DNA from: Ctena decussata
Taxonomy: Eukaryota; Mollusca; Bivalvia; Lucinida; Lucinidae
Direction of reading: 5' to 3'
NCBI GenBank assembly: GCA_963989385.1
Contig: OZ022506.1
Span: 6,551,415-6,615,414, forward strand
DNA length: 64,000 nucleotides
Part shown: positions 1 to 10,676 of the stretch, in pieces
How the letters are laid out: each line of letters starts with the position of its first letter
How positions within the stretch are numbered: the first letter of the stretch is position 1
Made by a program: the position numbers and the translations under genes
Notes under the pieces: generated by a model
What the model saw: the letters and a program-made list of their open reading frames with translations, nothing else
Database searches by the model: none
What the model was told of the DNA's origin: nothing

Positions 1-818
1 ATTTTAACCCTTCTGTTGGTCTAAATTACTTAGTTCAGTAAAGATAGCTGAGTTGCCACCTATTTGGGAAAGAGCTGCTGACTCGGCTTATCACTTGCAA
101 TTTATTGTTGGTTGGGATGTCTTTGTCAATCTTTTCCTTTGATGTTGGGGATAGGGTTTGGGATCTGATTCAGTCAGTTCCTGAAGTGCATTTACTCTTT
201 AAAAATAGTATCTTCTTGCAATTTTCAGTATTGTTACTTAGAACACTATGTAGAAAGTGAATTCAAGGAACAAATATATGTTTAATAATAACATGGAACA
301 TGTGCACTATTTATGACATTTTTTGGAATGCATAATCATGACAATTTTAAGTTACTACTGTAGTTTACCTGAGTGCAATTTTGAAATCTATCCTTCAGAG
401 TGCATTTAAATTATCAGAAATATTAGTGAAGGTACTTCAGAAAAGTTACAACTCGTAGACTGAAACGCACGGTTTGTTTGGTATTCCTTTATAAGCAGTC
501 TCCTTTTGATTTTGTTTTTTCGATCTCTTTTCTGACATCACACTGTTTCAAACTGCGAAATGTATTTCCATATTGTCCTATTCAAGTATCTGGAAAATCG
601 TTATTCAATGCTTGGCATCCTTGAAGTCATATTCAGTAACAGTTGGTATATTGATGTGTTTTCGTGACTAGATCTTGAAAATCATTCGTCAGCATACCAA
701 GAGGGAAAACAAAAGTAATATTTTGGCGAATCAGATACAAAGTTAGTGTAACCATCTTTCTGTCAATGAAAATTGTTCCCAATGTCGTCATACTTACATA
801 TAACTATGTGTGCAGCTG
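1..818. other. unannotated AT-rich sequence
   Basis: I see no coding exon, RNA gene or clear repeat boundary here. Reading frames are short and broken on both strands. Confidence 0.5.
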
Positions 819-1741
819 AAAAGGACTTCTTCGATTAAGGCGAGGATTTTCCCCATTAGACCGGCGCGACAGGTCCGAATTTTCAAAAGTATAAAGTGTG
901 CAAATTTTTCTTAGCGGAGCTTCCACAAATATGTAAGGCGTATGAAATCAGATCATTTGTGATTCAGACCCAAAGACATGGGGAGATAAGCCAGTCTGAC
1001 CCTACCTACCCTTATTTCAAGGTTTTCGCATACCTCAATTTTTGAGGTAATAAAAATATTGAAATCAGTCATTCATTTCATACATTTTTGTCATAAATGC
1101 ATGCTAAATACATGCATATCACAATACAAAGCAATGATTTTCTTCTTGTTACGCCTGACTGGCATTTAAACATGCAAAACCACAGTTATACTTCCGGTCA
1201 AAGCGGCCAAAAGAGAACGCTTCACTATAACTAAAATACAAGTACTTTCCCCCCCGTGACCCAGCATTTCCTTCATGCAGCAGACTTATACGATGCAAGT
1301 ACGCAATATATATGAGTGGGAAGCTGGGTCACGGGGGGGAACGATACTCAATAAGCCAAAGAAGAAGAATGGTCAACAGTAGCACTGTGATCTTCAAGGT
1401 TTTTATTGTGTACCATGACCTTGAAATGAGGTCAAGGTCACATACATACAGTCAAAAGTATCCAGTGTTATCTGTTATGTAAGTAATGTAAGTCAAAAAA
1501 GGCTGAAATATATACAATAAATCATTATTTCAACGAACAGTTTGAGGAAAATTTACAATTTATCTCAACAATAACGTCAACGTCAACGTATGTTTAACGT
1601 ACTTTACATAGACACAAACACTTGAAAATTCATTTTCCATGCAAGTTACAAGTCATAGTCATAAATGCAAAGCAAAAGTCAGTGATCCGTATAACTTTTA
1701 AATCATGGGGAAAATTCACGCCTTAATCGAAGAAGTCCTTT
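819..1741. mobile_element. short-TIR DNA element, about 0.92 kb
   Basis: Two inverted arms of about 35 bp bound this stretch: 819-854 reads AAAGGACTTCTTCGATTAAG and onward to a CCCC, and 1707-1741 is its near-perfect reverse complement. The interior has no transposase-like ORF, so this would be a non-autonomous DNA element. No convincing target-site duplication was found. A smaller inverted repeat (1247-1341) sits inside it. The superfamily cannot be named from the ends. Confidence 0.6.
1247..1341. repeat. small foldback nested in the 0.92-kb element
   Basis: Arms 1247-1271 and 1318-1341 are inverted copies containing C7-GTGACCCAGC, separated by a loop of about 47 bp. The seven-C and seven-G runs match exactly, which suggests a fairly recent hairpin insertion or a conserved stem. 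Confidence 0.65.
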
Positions 1742-2260
1742 GTTCCTTGTGTCATATAGACAATACCTGCTAAGGTAAATCATCTGGATTGCCATAGATT
1801 ATTAAGATTTGTTTTCAGAGTATGTTTATTAAACTTGAAGGTTTAGCAGCAAATATCAACTAAATGGCATTTAGGAAGTATACCATGTGCAAGCTGCATT
1901 GTCTGCATGCTATAGCAGTGGTGCGGGTGTGTAACGCGTTCGAAACTAAGTTTGCTCTCTTACTTGATAAATTGTAACTCATCTGTAAAACAGTGTTTCG
2001 ACTAGCCCCAGGTTTCTTGAATGCTGTGATTTTGAGATGAATTTCATTGCTGGTTCCTGGGATATGAAGCTGGTGACAGAACGTTCTGGACACCCCTCGT
2101 TAGAGTCAGGGAATTTTATTTTGTCCTTTGAGATCAGAGGACATATTATCAGAAATCAGAAATTCTTGATCGGTTTAGACTTTTAATCTAAATCATCGCT
2201 TTTTAACCATTTTGATCCTTTTGGTTTAAACTACATGTAGTTTATTTGTATAAACACATA

Positions 2261-2498
2261 TGAGCCGCGACGCGAGAAAACCAACAATGTGGTTGTGCGC
2301 CCAGCGCAGACTCAGACCAGCCTGGGCATCCGCCCAGTCTGATCAGAGTCTTCGCTGTCCGCATGGAGGTAGCTTAGACCCTTAGCTACCCTTTAAGCGC
2401 TTAGAAAAAAGTCTGAGTGGACTAGGCGGATGCCCAGGCTGATTTGAGTCTGTGCAGGGCGCATAACCACATTGTTGGTTTTCTCGCGTCGCGGCTCA
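2261..2498. mobile_element. 238-bp palindromic MITE, copy 1
   Basis: A foldback element whose ends read TGAGCCGCGACGCGAG and the reverse complement. Nearly the whole length pairs with itself around a centre near 2380. It is flanked by TA on both sides (2259-2260 and 2499-2500), consistent with a TA target duplication as in Tc1/mariner-type MITEs. A second copy of identical length lies at 5225-5462. There is no coding capacity. Confidence 0.8.
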
Positions 2499-2589
2499 TA
2501 TTACGAAACAGAGATATGAGAAATTACAAGACTGTCCTTTTGATACTAACCGATCTTTGAATTGACTGCATTATTAAATTTAAAAATTA

Positions 2590-2734
2590 CAGTATGCTTT
2601 TCTCTGGCTTTCGTAACCAGATATTGTCAGGGTCACTGGAGAGGCTTGAATGGCCGAAACTTCGAGGTTTGGTTCATGTTCCTTCTTTTGAATGTGTTCT
2701 CTGCTCTTGAAGGAACTCTTTAAGGTTTTAATTC
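2590..2734 (+). ncRNA. hammerhead-ribozyme repeat, copy A (core mutated)
   Basis: One of four related dispersed copies. Read on the + strand, the type I hammerhead fold occupies 2630-2675: stem I GGGTCA/TGGTTC, core CTGGAGA (consensus CTGANGA), stem II GGCT-TGAAT-GGCC, then GAAAC, a three-pair stem III with loop TCGA, and cleavage triplet GTT. The A-to-G change in the CTGA core should impair catalysis. Flanking sequence (CAGTATGCTTTTCTCTGG upstream, CTCTTGAAGGAACTC downstream) is shared with copy D. Hammerheads with this short stem III are known from Penelope-like and retrozyme-type retroelements; the assignment to such an element is inferred. Confidence 0.7.
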
Positions 2735-4037
2735 CATCTGCAAAAGCAAGCTTCTCTTTACAAAAACAATACCGTCATGTCTAGATGATGATTTAATTTC
2801 GAAAAAGAAGCAATTCTGGGTCCACTCTGGGACCTGCAGGCATTTTTTTTTCTTAACGAGTAGACCAAGCTGAGACGGAAAGCAAAACGTTCCTGATTAA
2901 AGTGATCGCCCTTATAGGTACATCTCCTAGCCCACGAACCGAATTCCACAAGTTCTGGATAGTGTTTACGAACAGAATTTAGCGAAAATTCTGGTCTTTA
3001 AAAGTAAACGTGTTTTTTATGTCAAGGTTCATTAAGCTCGTTATAGCTATATTCTTCATGTATAAGTCCCATTTACTTGCAATAAAACCTGGTACAAGTT
3101 CTCTAGCTTAGCAAAACTCTTTGATTCCACTTTGATCCACATTAAATCCTAGGAGAAATGTATTCACTGAGCAATCTTTGGTTTATGGCTTGATGCAAAA
3201 TATGAAATAAATGACATATAATTTTTCGTTACAACTGTTCTTCCATTTAAAAGCTTTCATCGTTTTCGTGTCTAGTTGTTATAAATTATGCACCTCCCTA
3301 ACAAACTACCTCTATTGAAAAGGTAATAGAGTGGTGCTGTTGGTTTATGATTTCAAATGATGTTGTGATTGAAGCTATTTAGGATATCTTAAAACAAAAC
3401 AGATAATGTTCGAGAAGAAGTTAATATACCATTCATATGATCATATCAAACAGTAACACCATAAATACACATTAAGGACAATAATGGAAAGTGGTCTTAG
3501 ATCTTTTAAAGAAACCAATTTTCCGCTGGTCTAACTCACGAGAGGGCTTAATTACTAAATAACCAAGTAAAATATTTCCGTTCTGGAAGATTTTTATATC
3601 ATTTCTGTCTTTATAGATTAACTCTGTTATCTGATGATAATTCATTAAAAAGAAAATATTATATTGTTTCAAGGGTTAATTTCTTCTCATCTAGAATAAT
3701 GACACGCGCTTCCGGTTCGAAGTTATTGAGCGCTGTTTTATAGTCACGCGAGTGGAATCGTTATGTGAATTAGACAGTAATTCAAAACTTATGAAGGAAA
3801 TTAAATATTGAAGTTTAGCAGTAATCAGCAATGTTTTACCAGCGTGCTGAAATTAGGAAAGATCTTTATCTATCGTCCAAGCAATAAATAGTCTGTCTCT
3901 TTAAAATGTGAATTTAACACGAAGCAATTGATAGAGTCAGTGAAAGTGAAATTTTAAAAACCACTGATGTTTTGAAAACTTATAAACGTGCACTGATAGC
4001 TTAGCTCGCTTTTAAAATCTGTTATAAACAGAAGTAA
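2735..4037. other. unannotated stretch
   Basis: Mostly single-copy-looking AT-rich DNA between two hammerhead repeats. No exon with splice sites and coding bias was found. The short ORFs here look incidental. Confidence 0.4.
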
Positions 4038-4039
4038 AA

Positions 4040-4133
4040 TTAAAATCTAAAAAAGGTTCCTTCAAGAGTAGAGAGCACACTTGGGCCATATTTCGAAATT
4101 TCGGCTATTCAAGCCTCTTCACTTGAGAGTCAC
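4040..4133 (-). ncRNA. hammerhead-ribozyme repeat, copy B (decayed)
   Basis: Minus-strand relative of the repeats at 2590, 17691 and 25711. It keeps the AAGGTTCCTTCAAGAG arm and the stem II/GAAA region (the complement of TTTCGGCTATTCAAGCC at 4100-4116). The CTGATGA core is replaced by GTGAAGA and stem I is broken by extra bases, so it should be catalytically dead. Confidence 0.6.
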
Positions 4134-4171
4134 TGTTGTTCGGAAAAGGGTGAAACATGGACATGAATATG

Positions 4172-4259
4172 CCTAGCAGGCACATGACGTCGAAATGACG
4201 TCGTACTGACGTCGATGCGACGTGATACGACGTCATTTCGACGTCATTTGCCCGCTGGG
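4172..4259. repeat. ACGTC-rich hairpin with CCNGCNGG ends, copy 1
   Basis: The ends are CCTAGCAGGCACA and TTTGCCCGCTGGG. The interior is a short-period repetition of ATGACGTCGAAATGACGTC that folds back on itself. It belongs with 4725-4810, 4893-4998, 8827-8931, 18264-18362 and 47627-47707, which share the ends but vary inside. Confidence 0.7.
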
Positions 4260-4724
4260 TCAATAAGGAAAGAATATGCGTTTTGTAAGTATCATAATTA
4301 TACAAAAAATTCAAGTTTCTTTAAATTCGTAAGCATCAGATAGGCTGTGTTAACAGTGACAGTTATATTTTCTTCTGTTTTCTCAACTATCTCTTGTAAA
4401 ATCTGCTTCAAATGATAAAAATTACATTGGTAATGCCTTTTCATTTTTATGGTAAGCATTTAATGCATACTTGTAACTCTTTACATCTATCATGATGCAA
4501 AGAAAACTACGACTCGGGTCATTATTTCCTTAAAAAGTCAGTTTCAATGGAATTTCAATACAACCTAATAAGAGCTTATGCTATCCTAATATTCTGTTCT
4601 GTTCTGTTCAATTCTCGTATCGACGTTACCCAAGTGGCTCAACGGTACGTAACCATAGTTGCACACACCTGGCGCCGGGTGTCCTATCCTAATATTTGTG
4701 GTGGCGTTGCTGTTGTACTTACAA

Positions 4725-4810
4725 CCAAGCGGCCATATGACGTCAAAAAGACGTCGACCTGACGTCGACCGTCGCATCGACGTCATTACGACGCCATGTG
4801 CCTGCTGAGT
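4725..4810. repeat. ACGTC-rich hairpin, copy 2
   Basis: Same design as 4172-4259: end CCAAGCGGCCATATGACGTC, repeated GACGTCGACC inside, and end GCCATGTGCCTGCTGAG. The arms are imperfect. Confidence 0.6.
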
Positions 4811-4892
4811 AGTACATCTTAAGGAGCTCCGGTACCGTGGTACGACTCCATAATATGCACTGCATTTGGTCCGAGTCTGTACCAACACTTAT

Positions 4893-4998
4893 CCCACTGG
4901 GCACACAACTTTGAGTCAACCTTGAATCAACCTTGATTCAACGTCGTGACGTTGAATCAAGGCTGATTTAGGTTGATTCAATGTTGTGTGCTGCTGGG
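4893..4998. repeat. TTGATTCAAC hairpin with CCCACTGGGCACA ends
   Basis: The terminal arm CCCACTGGGCACACAAC pairs with GTTGTGTGCTGCTGGG. The interior is repeated TTGAATCAACC around a GTCGTGAC centre. It is related to the ACGTC hairpins by its ends but carries a different internal repeat word. Confidence 0.7.
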
Positions 4999-5224
4999 AT
5001 GTGCTCGGGTTATATACGGTAGTTGCAATGTATTGGGAACAAACATTATTCTGTTTGTATGTTGATTGCAATCGTGTCTTATCAACCTCATGTGTTTACT
5101 GCATATCACTTTCTCCTTATTGCCACAGACACACAATTAAAAACAAATTAAAGAATAATAAAATGTCAGATTATTTACAATATGGGGCCATTTTGGTATA
5201 CCATTGCAGACACAAATCACAAAA

Positions 5225-5462
5225 TGAGCCGCGACACGAGAAAACCAACAATGTGGTTGTGCGCCCAGCGCAGACTCAGATCAGCCTGGGCATCCGCCCA
5301 GTCTGATCAGAGTCTTCGCTGTCCGCATGAAGGTAGCTTAGACCCTTAGCTACCCTTTCAGCGCTTAGTGAAGAGTCTGATCAGACTGGGCGGATGCCCA
5401 GGCTGGTCCGAGTCTGCGCTGGGCACACAACCACATTGTTTGTTTTCACGTGTCGCGGCTCA
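5225..5462. mobile_element. 238-bp palindromic MITE, copy 2
   Basis: Same length and ends as 2261-2498. Near-identical inner sequence includes GCGCCCAGCGCAGACTCAGA. The right flank is TA and the left flank is AA, so the presumed TA duplication has decayed or the site differs. Both copies are largely self-complementary. Confidence 0.8.
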
Positions 5463-5625
5463 TATAGCTTATCTATCCATTTAATATTTGTCATGCTATT
5501 TGATTCGTCATGAAATCGAGAACTCGAATATCGCTGAACCTTGTCTGATGTGAGTGCACCATACCGCTACACTTAAAGAGTGAATTAACCTGTAACCCTG
5601 TTATCGGTATGAATCAATTTATTTA

Positions 5626-5700
5626 CTATCCCATGGAGGAAAAAGTCTTGGCCCGACTGCGACTGAAATCGAGGACCTCTCGCTAACCGTGAAACAGATT
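5626..5700 (-). repeat. tRNA-headed SINE fragment
   Basis: A minus-strand fragment resembling the tRNA-like units at 26428-26817. It shares the GAGG-AAAAA-TGGCCCGAC and ACCTCTCGCT words. The A-box end is lost. Confidence 0.4.
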
Positions 5701-6239
5701 ATAGAACAAAAAAGGAAGGCGAATTCTTCTAGATCATGGATTTTGCCAGTTCAACTAGGGCAGCTGAAAACAAGACAAGGCGGAAAGGGATTGTTTCGAA
5801 GTCATCTGCGGTGCCTCAACGACCTAGTAAGGTTACGGGATAGAATCGAATAGAATAGAGTAATGTATCCATTCGCCTGGAGTGAAACTGTCAGATGAAT
5901 CTTTTGCTTTCTGCACGGAAGGACTGAATATGGCATGTTTTTTCTTCTCGGATGGATGACTAGATAACAGGATTTAATCTCAGATATAAACATTTCAATT
6001 ATTTGGGACCAATAAATGACATATAAGATTCATGTCGTAAGCCGGATTCGAAGAACTGACTTTGGTTTCCGTGTCATGGAACTGCCGAAAGAACCGATTC
6101 GACATTGCCCTTGAAACAAATATTAGGCAATCATACAAAACCTCATAAGAGAACACACACGAGTTTTGTTTTGCCGTGTTTATCCGAATTATTCGGTCAG
6201 CTTGTTTTGGAAAACCATGGAACCAGACAGTGGAATAAT

Positions 6240-6515
6240 TTAATGCCTGGAATGGAAAGGACTGGAACAGAATAGAATGGAATGGAATGGACAATATTCT
6301 AGTCTGGCTTAATACCCTTAACTCGCAATACACGTATACCAGTGCTGCAAGCACGGTTATGTTAGAGACAGGCTACAATCTGTTACCAGAGCCTGAGGCA
6401 GTACTCTTACAGGAAAGGTTTTTCCCTCGGTGGAAGCAAATTCTTTCCTGTAGGAGGGTCATCTGCCAGTCCATTCAGTTTCGCTCTCCATTCCATTCCA
6501 TGTTTAAACTGTGTT
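6240..6515. repeat. dispersed repeat with GGAAT-rich ends
   Basis: The left part carries GAATAGAATGGAATGGAATGG at 6271-6291 and the right part CCATTCCATTCCATG at 6490-6504, so the ends are inverted. The inner segment with TTCCCTCNGNGGAAGCAAAT matches a second copy at 46720-46930. Confidence 0.5.
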
Positions 6516-6582
6516 TCAGACAAGACAGCTCAAACCGTAGTCAGGACAAACTGTATGTGTGGATCAGCAGTTCCATAAAGCA

Positions 6583-7856
6583 TGTCCTCAGGTAGAACTG
6601 TCCTGATGTCCTCAGGTAGAACTGTCCTGATGTCCTCAGGTAGAACTGTCCAACTGTCCTCAGGTAGAACTGTCCTGATGTCCTCAGGTAGAACTGTCCA
6701 AATGTCCTCAGGTAGAACTGTCCTGGTGACCTCAGGTAGAACTGTCCTGATGTCCTCAGGTAGAACTGCCCTAATGTCCTCATGTAGAACTGCCCTGATG
6801 TCCTTAGGTAGAACTGTCCTGATGTCCTCAGGTAGAACTGTCCAACTGTCCTCAGGTAGAACTGTCCTGATGTCCTCAGGTAGAACTGTCCTGATGTCCT
6901 CAGGTAGAACTGTCCAAATGTCCTCAGGTAGAACTGTCCTGATGTCCTCAGGTAGAACTGTCCTGATGTCCTCAGGTAGAACTGTCCTGATGTCCTCAGG
7001 TAGAACTGTCCTGATGTCCTCAGGTAGAACTGTCCAACTGTCCTCAGGTAGAACTGTCCTGATGTCCTCAGGTAGAACTGTCCAAATGTCCTCAGGTAGA
7101 ACTGTCCAAATGTCCTCAGGTAGAACTGTCCTGATGTCCTCAGGTAGAACTGTCCTGATGTCCTCAGGTAGAACTGTCCAAATGTCCTCAGGAAGAACTG
7201 TCCTGGTGACCTCAGGTAGAACTGTCCTGATGTCCTCAGGTTGAACTGTCCTGATGTCCTCAGGTAGAACTGTCCTGATGTCCTTAGGTAGAACTGTCCT
7301 GATGTCCTCAGGTAGAACTGTCCAAATGTCCTCAGGTAGAACTGTCCAAATGTCCTCAGGTAGAACTGTCCTGATGTCCTCAGGTAGAACTGTCCTGATG
7401 TCCTCAGGTAGAACTGTCCTGATGTCCTTAGGTAGAACTGTCCTGATGGCCTCAGGTAGAACTGTCCAAATGTCCTCAGGTAGAACTGTCCAAATGTCCT
7501 CAGGTAGAACTGTCCTGATGTCCTCAGGTAGAACTTACCTGATGTCCTCAGGTAGAACTGTCCTGATGTCCTTAGGTAGAACTGTCCTGATGTCCTCAGG
7601 TAGAACTGTCCAAATGTCCTCAGGTAGAACTGTCCAAATGTCCTCAGGTAGAACTGTCCAAATGTCCTCAGGTAGAACTGTCCAAATGTCCTCAGGTAGA
7701 ACTGTCCAAATGTCCTCAGGTAGAACTGTCCAAATGTCCTCAGGTAGAACTGTCCAACTGTCCTCAAGTAGAACTGTCAAAATGACCTCAGGTAGAACTG
7801 TCCAAATGTTCTCAGGTAGAACTGTCCAAATGTCCTCAGGTAGAACTGTCCAAATG
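6583..7856. repeat. 24-bp minisatellite, about 53 units
   Basis: Tandem array of a 24-bp unit, GGTAGAACTGTCC followed by TGATG or AAATG or AACTG and TCCTCA. I count 53 units. Because 24 is a multiple of three, several frames stay open on both strands (408 codons on the minus strand; 220 and 215 on the plus, split by a GGTTGAAC variant at 7240). Those peptides are eight-residue repeats forced by the period, so I do not call a gene. Variants form a six-unit (144 bp) higher-order pattern near 7311-7598. Confidence 0.97.
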
Positions 7857-8171
7857 ACGTTGCATTCCCTAACATTGGTGACGTGTGAAAGGGGGCATTA
7901 AACGTTAAACCTTTTATGCACTGTAATACTCAAACTAACCGTTCCTTAGAATTCATAGGTTTATCATATGACGTCGCATCTGAGAGTGTAATAAAGCCAT
8001 GCATTAAAAACGATAATCCCTAGTGGATTAAATAAGCAAATTACGCCATAACATTATGCGTTGACGTCCATAAAACGTCGCTTTTCTAATGGCGAAATCA
8101 TGACGTTTTGGTGCAAAATTTGCTTATAAAATGCGATTTTAGTGTCATATGATAAATACAAACTTGCATTC

Positions 8172-8290
8172 GTGCTCATGTATTATTGAATTTATCAAAC
8201 TCGTTGGCGAAAACGATAAGATGCTCGGCAGAGCCTCGCATCTTATCTTTTTCCCCAACTCGTTTAATAAATTCAATAATACATGAGCAC
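8172..8290. repeat. 119-bp near-perfect hairpin
   Basis: GTGCTCATGTATTATTGAAT at the left pairs with its complement at the right. The arms continue through AAACTCGTTGGCGAAAACGA and GATAAGATGC to a loop containing CTCGGCAGAGCCTCGC. A loop of the same style is seen in the hairpin at 15452-15536. Confidence 0.85.
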
Positions 8291-8826
8291 TCATGTAAGA
8301 TCCTCCATTTATACCTGCGAATCGGGAAGACTGATTAGACTGCGCACATGTGTATGTTGATGTACGTTTTACCTTTTCTCACATGCGTCCATTTTATACA
8401 TGAATAGTTGGAGCGTCCGAATACTTTGAGTAGGTACGATATTTCGAATATGCACGAGTGCTGACTTCACGATTTGATTCGATCAATTAAATCTGTATGT
8501 CGAATTCGGGCGTTTGGCAGAAAGACCTTACACTTTCAAATGCCATTTTGGCGTCTTGAAATTGGAATATAATTAGGAAATATTAAATTCTGATTTAAGA
8601 TTCAGCATTTTATGAATAAAACATATCTATAAGCTTATTAGTGTCAAACGTAATGATGGTCTGGACTGTTAAAATCAGATTTCTACAATTTACGTTTGTA
8701 CAAGTGCATTTTAAAACATAGGTGGCCTTCTGGAGGTTTTCGCGTCCGGTCTTATTATTTTTTTTTTGTTTCCAAGGAAACATAAACCTGTACAAGACAA
8801 TGCAGCGAATAGGTCTCATCACAGGA

Positions 8827-8931
8827 CAGCAGGCACATGATATCAAAATGACGTCGTTTTGACGTCAATGCGACGTAATGACGTCAAATCGACAACTAAA
8901 AAACGTCATTTCGACGTCATGTTCCCCCTGG
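8827..8931. repeat. ACGTC-rich hairpin, copy 3
   Basis: The left end is CAGCAGGCACATGA, the interior repeats AATGACGTCGTTTTGACGTC, and the right end is GACGTCATGTTCCCCCTGG. It contains one CRE-like TGACGTCA (8879-8886). Confidence 0.65.
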
Positions 8932-9089
8932 ATGAACATTCTCAGATGTCACTGAAACCTTTTCACTGCAGTGTTGGCATTATAATGACCGTGATTGTCC
9001 TGCTTTAAACAAATAAAACTGCCTTGAGTTTCAAATGCGAAAAGGTGGCAATTAAAATTACCGGCTCTCAATATCTCTTTTTATACGGT

Positions 9090-10095
9090 AAAAGTACAAT
9101 GTACAGAAAGAGGTGCGCTCGCGAGTCTTTTAGCTGGTGTCTTCAGCTGCTCTGCCTCGTAGATTACGTCAGAAAGTGTGCCTCGGAGACGCCATTCATC
9201 TTTTTACTCTCTCTCAATCTTCTGAGTTAAGCGATACTGAAGAAGTTAAATACAGAAAAGAGTATCAGTCACGCTATTTGGTAAGGGCACATTTATATTG
9301 AAGCCGCTGCTGGTGGACAGTTAGTGCTGATTCTGTTTTCAAGACTTAAGTACCGTTCCAGCTAAGAATCAGGCAGATTGCATAAATAGGGTCTTCAGAT
9401 TTGACCAACACTTGTGAATATGTCCTTTGGGAGACCAAACCTGCACCTGCAAAATCATAGGATAGTCAGTCAACGGTCACTATGGAAACCAGGAGATAAT
9501 GTCAAATTATGCTTGTTGATAAGGAAAATAATTACCTCCTGTTTTCAATAGCAGCCGTTGACTGACCTAAGATTTTACAGATGCAGATTTGGTCGCCCAA
9601 CGGACTTTTACACTAGTTTTGGTCGAAATCTGAAGACCTCGATATGCCACAACCTGCCCAATTCTTAGCTAAAACGGTACCTAAGTACTGATTTAAATTA
9701 ACCTTGTTAACAGTGTTCTAGCCAAATTGTCAAACATTTTCTAAAGCGAAGACTGACCTGTCATAGTGACATGAATCTTAGCAGATTTTAGTTTCCATTC
9801 TTTTGGATTTTTGCGGATAGTTGCAGATTCTTGCTGCATCGGGCAGCTTTCTGATGCCCTAGTCCGCCGTCTTTCTCTTGCGATTAAGGTTGAGGTAGTT
9901 GAGTGGGGGACGCCTGCGCTCGCGGGTCAATATGTAGGCTTCTGTTACCTGCATATGGTTGCAGATGCTGTATCTCGCAGAGCACGTTGTAAGTATGGCT
10001 CGGATATGGTTGCATGTTGCCTGTCGAGAATGTACATCACTTTTGGGTTAAGCGACATCGAAGAAGCACTGGTAAAGGTACATTTATCATAAGTC
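9090..10095 (+). repeat. pair of diverged direct repeats flanking a foldback
   Basis: The segment near 9225-9300 (GTTAAGCGATACTGAAGAAG, then GGTAAGGGCACATTTAT) recurs at about 10047-10090 (GTTAAGCGACATCGAAGAAG, then GGTAAAGGTACATTTAT). The 9345-9685 foldback lies between the two copies. A 93-codon ORF at 9811-10092 overlaps the second copy. It has no recognisable domain and I do not treat it as a gene. Confidence 0.45.
9345..9685. mobile_element. 341-bp foldback MITE
   Basis: The arms of about 150 bp start TTAAGTACCGTTCCAGCTAA at the left and end TTAGCTAAAACGGTACCTAA at the right, and pair through GGTCTTCAGATTT and GTCAGTCAACGG to a central GGAGGTAATTA-like loop. The tetranucleotides TTAA and CTAA sit at the two tips and could be a decayed target duplication. 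It is non-coding. Confidence 0.8.
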
Positions 10096-10207
10096 AATGA
10101 GTTAACTGATAGCACCCAAAGCAATGGTGCTTGAGATCTTTAGCAAAATGTCTGAAAAATCCCAAACTCAAATTAAAACCCGTGTTGACCGACTCTTGTT
10201 TGCAAGC

Positions 10208-10376
10208 AACACTTACATACCCTACTTATATGTAACATCCCATAAACTGCTGTGCTTGCAGCAGGTGCGGTATATCGGTTGTTTGATTTTTTTTCATTGT
10301 CTATTATCCTTCCCCGTATATATGGGAGACAGCTTCATATAGACTGAAATACTGTCTTAAAAGGCCTTAAATCAAG
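10208..10376 (+). mobile_element. SINE fragment, family 1
   Basis: A diverged, 5'-truncated relative of the SINE at 10429. It shares TGCTTGCAGCAGGTGCGG, the T/C-rich middle, and ATATAGACTGAAATACTGTC near the 3' end. Confidence 0.6.
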
Positions 10377-10428
10377 ACGGCCGCAAGTATGGGCTGGTGT
10401 TGCCACCTGTGTTACCTTCTAGACAAGT

Positions 10429-10676
10429 AGGGGTGGTCGGGTGGTGCGATGGTACTGCGTGTAACTTTCAGTGCCGGGGCGTCCTACTGAATTGGATAAT
10501 AGTAGGGCAAGGGCTTACTGTGCTTGCAGTAGGTGCGTGAGGGGGATGTTTGGACTTTTTTTCTCTCGTCTATCATTTCTCTCTTCTTTCTCTTTCTCTC
10601 TGGGAGACGGCCCGATATAGACTGAAATACCGTCTCAAAGGGCCGTTAAACCCAAAACAATCAATCAATCAATCAA
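10429..10676 (+). mobile_element. SINE, family 1, with 12-bp target duplication
   Basis: A 248-bp short element ending in an (AATC)n tail (10655-10676) after GGGCCGTTAAACCC. Exact 12-bp direct repeats TTCTAGACAAGT flank it at 10417-10428 and 10677-10688, which is the mark of LINE-mediated insertion. The 5' part carries GTGGTGCGATGGTACTGC and GTGCCGGGGCGTCCTAC. Other copies lie at 10208, 13441(-), 16333(-), 20689(-) and 43241. The tail and the conserved 3' block resemble MetaSINE-type elements of bivalves, by recall only. Confidence 0.88.

Noticed and set aside
6541..7767. Long ORFs of 408, 220 and 215 codons
   Set aside because: They follow from a 24-bp tandem repeat whose period is a multiple of three. 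Frames are open on both strands at once and no non-repeat domain is attached.
6583..7856. CRISPR array
   Set aside because: Direct 24-bp repeats abut without unique spacers of constant length, and the genome is eukaryotic.
8879..8886. CRE (TGACGTCA) as a regulatory site
   Set aside because: It is part of the ACGTC-rich hairpin repeat words, so its presence is explained by the repeat.
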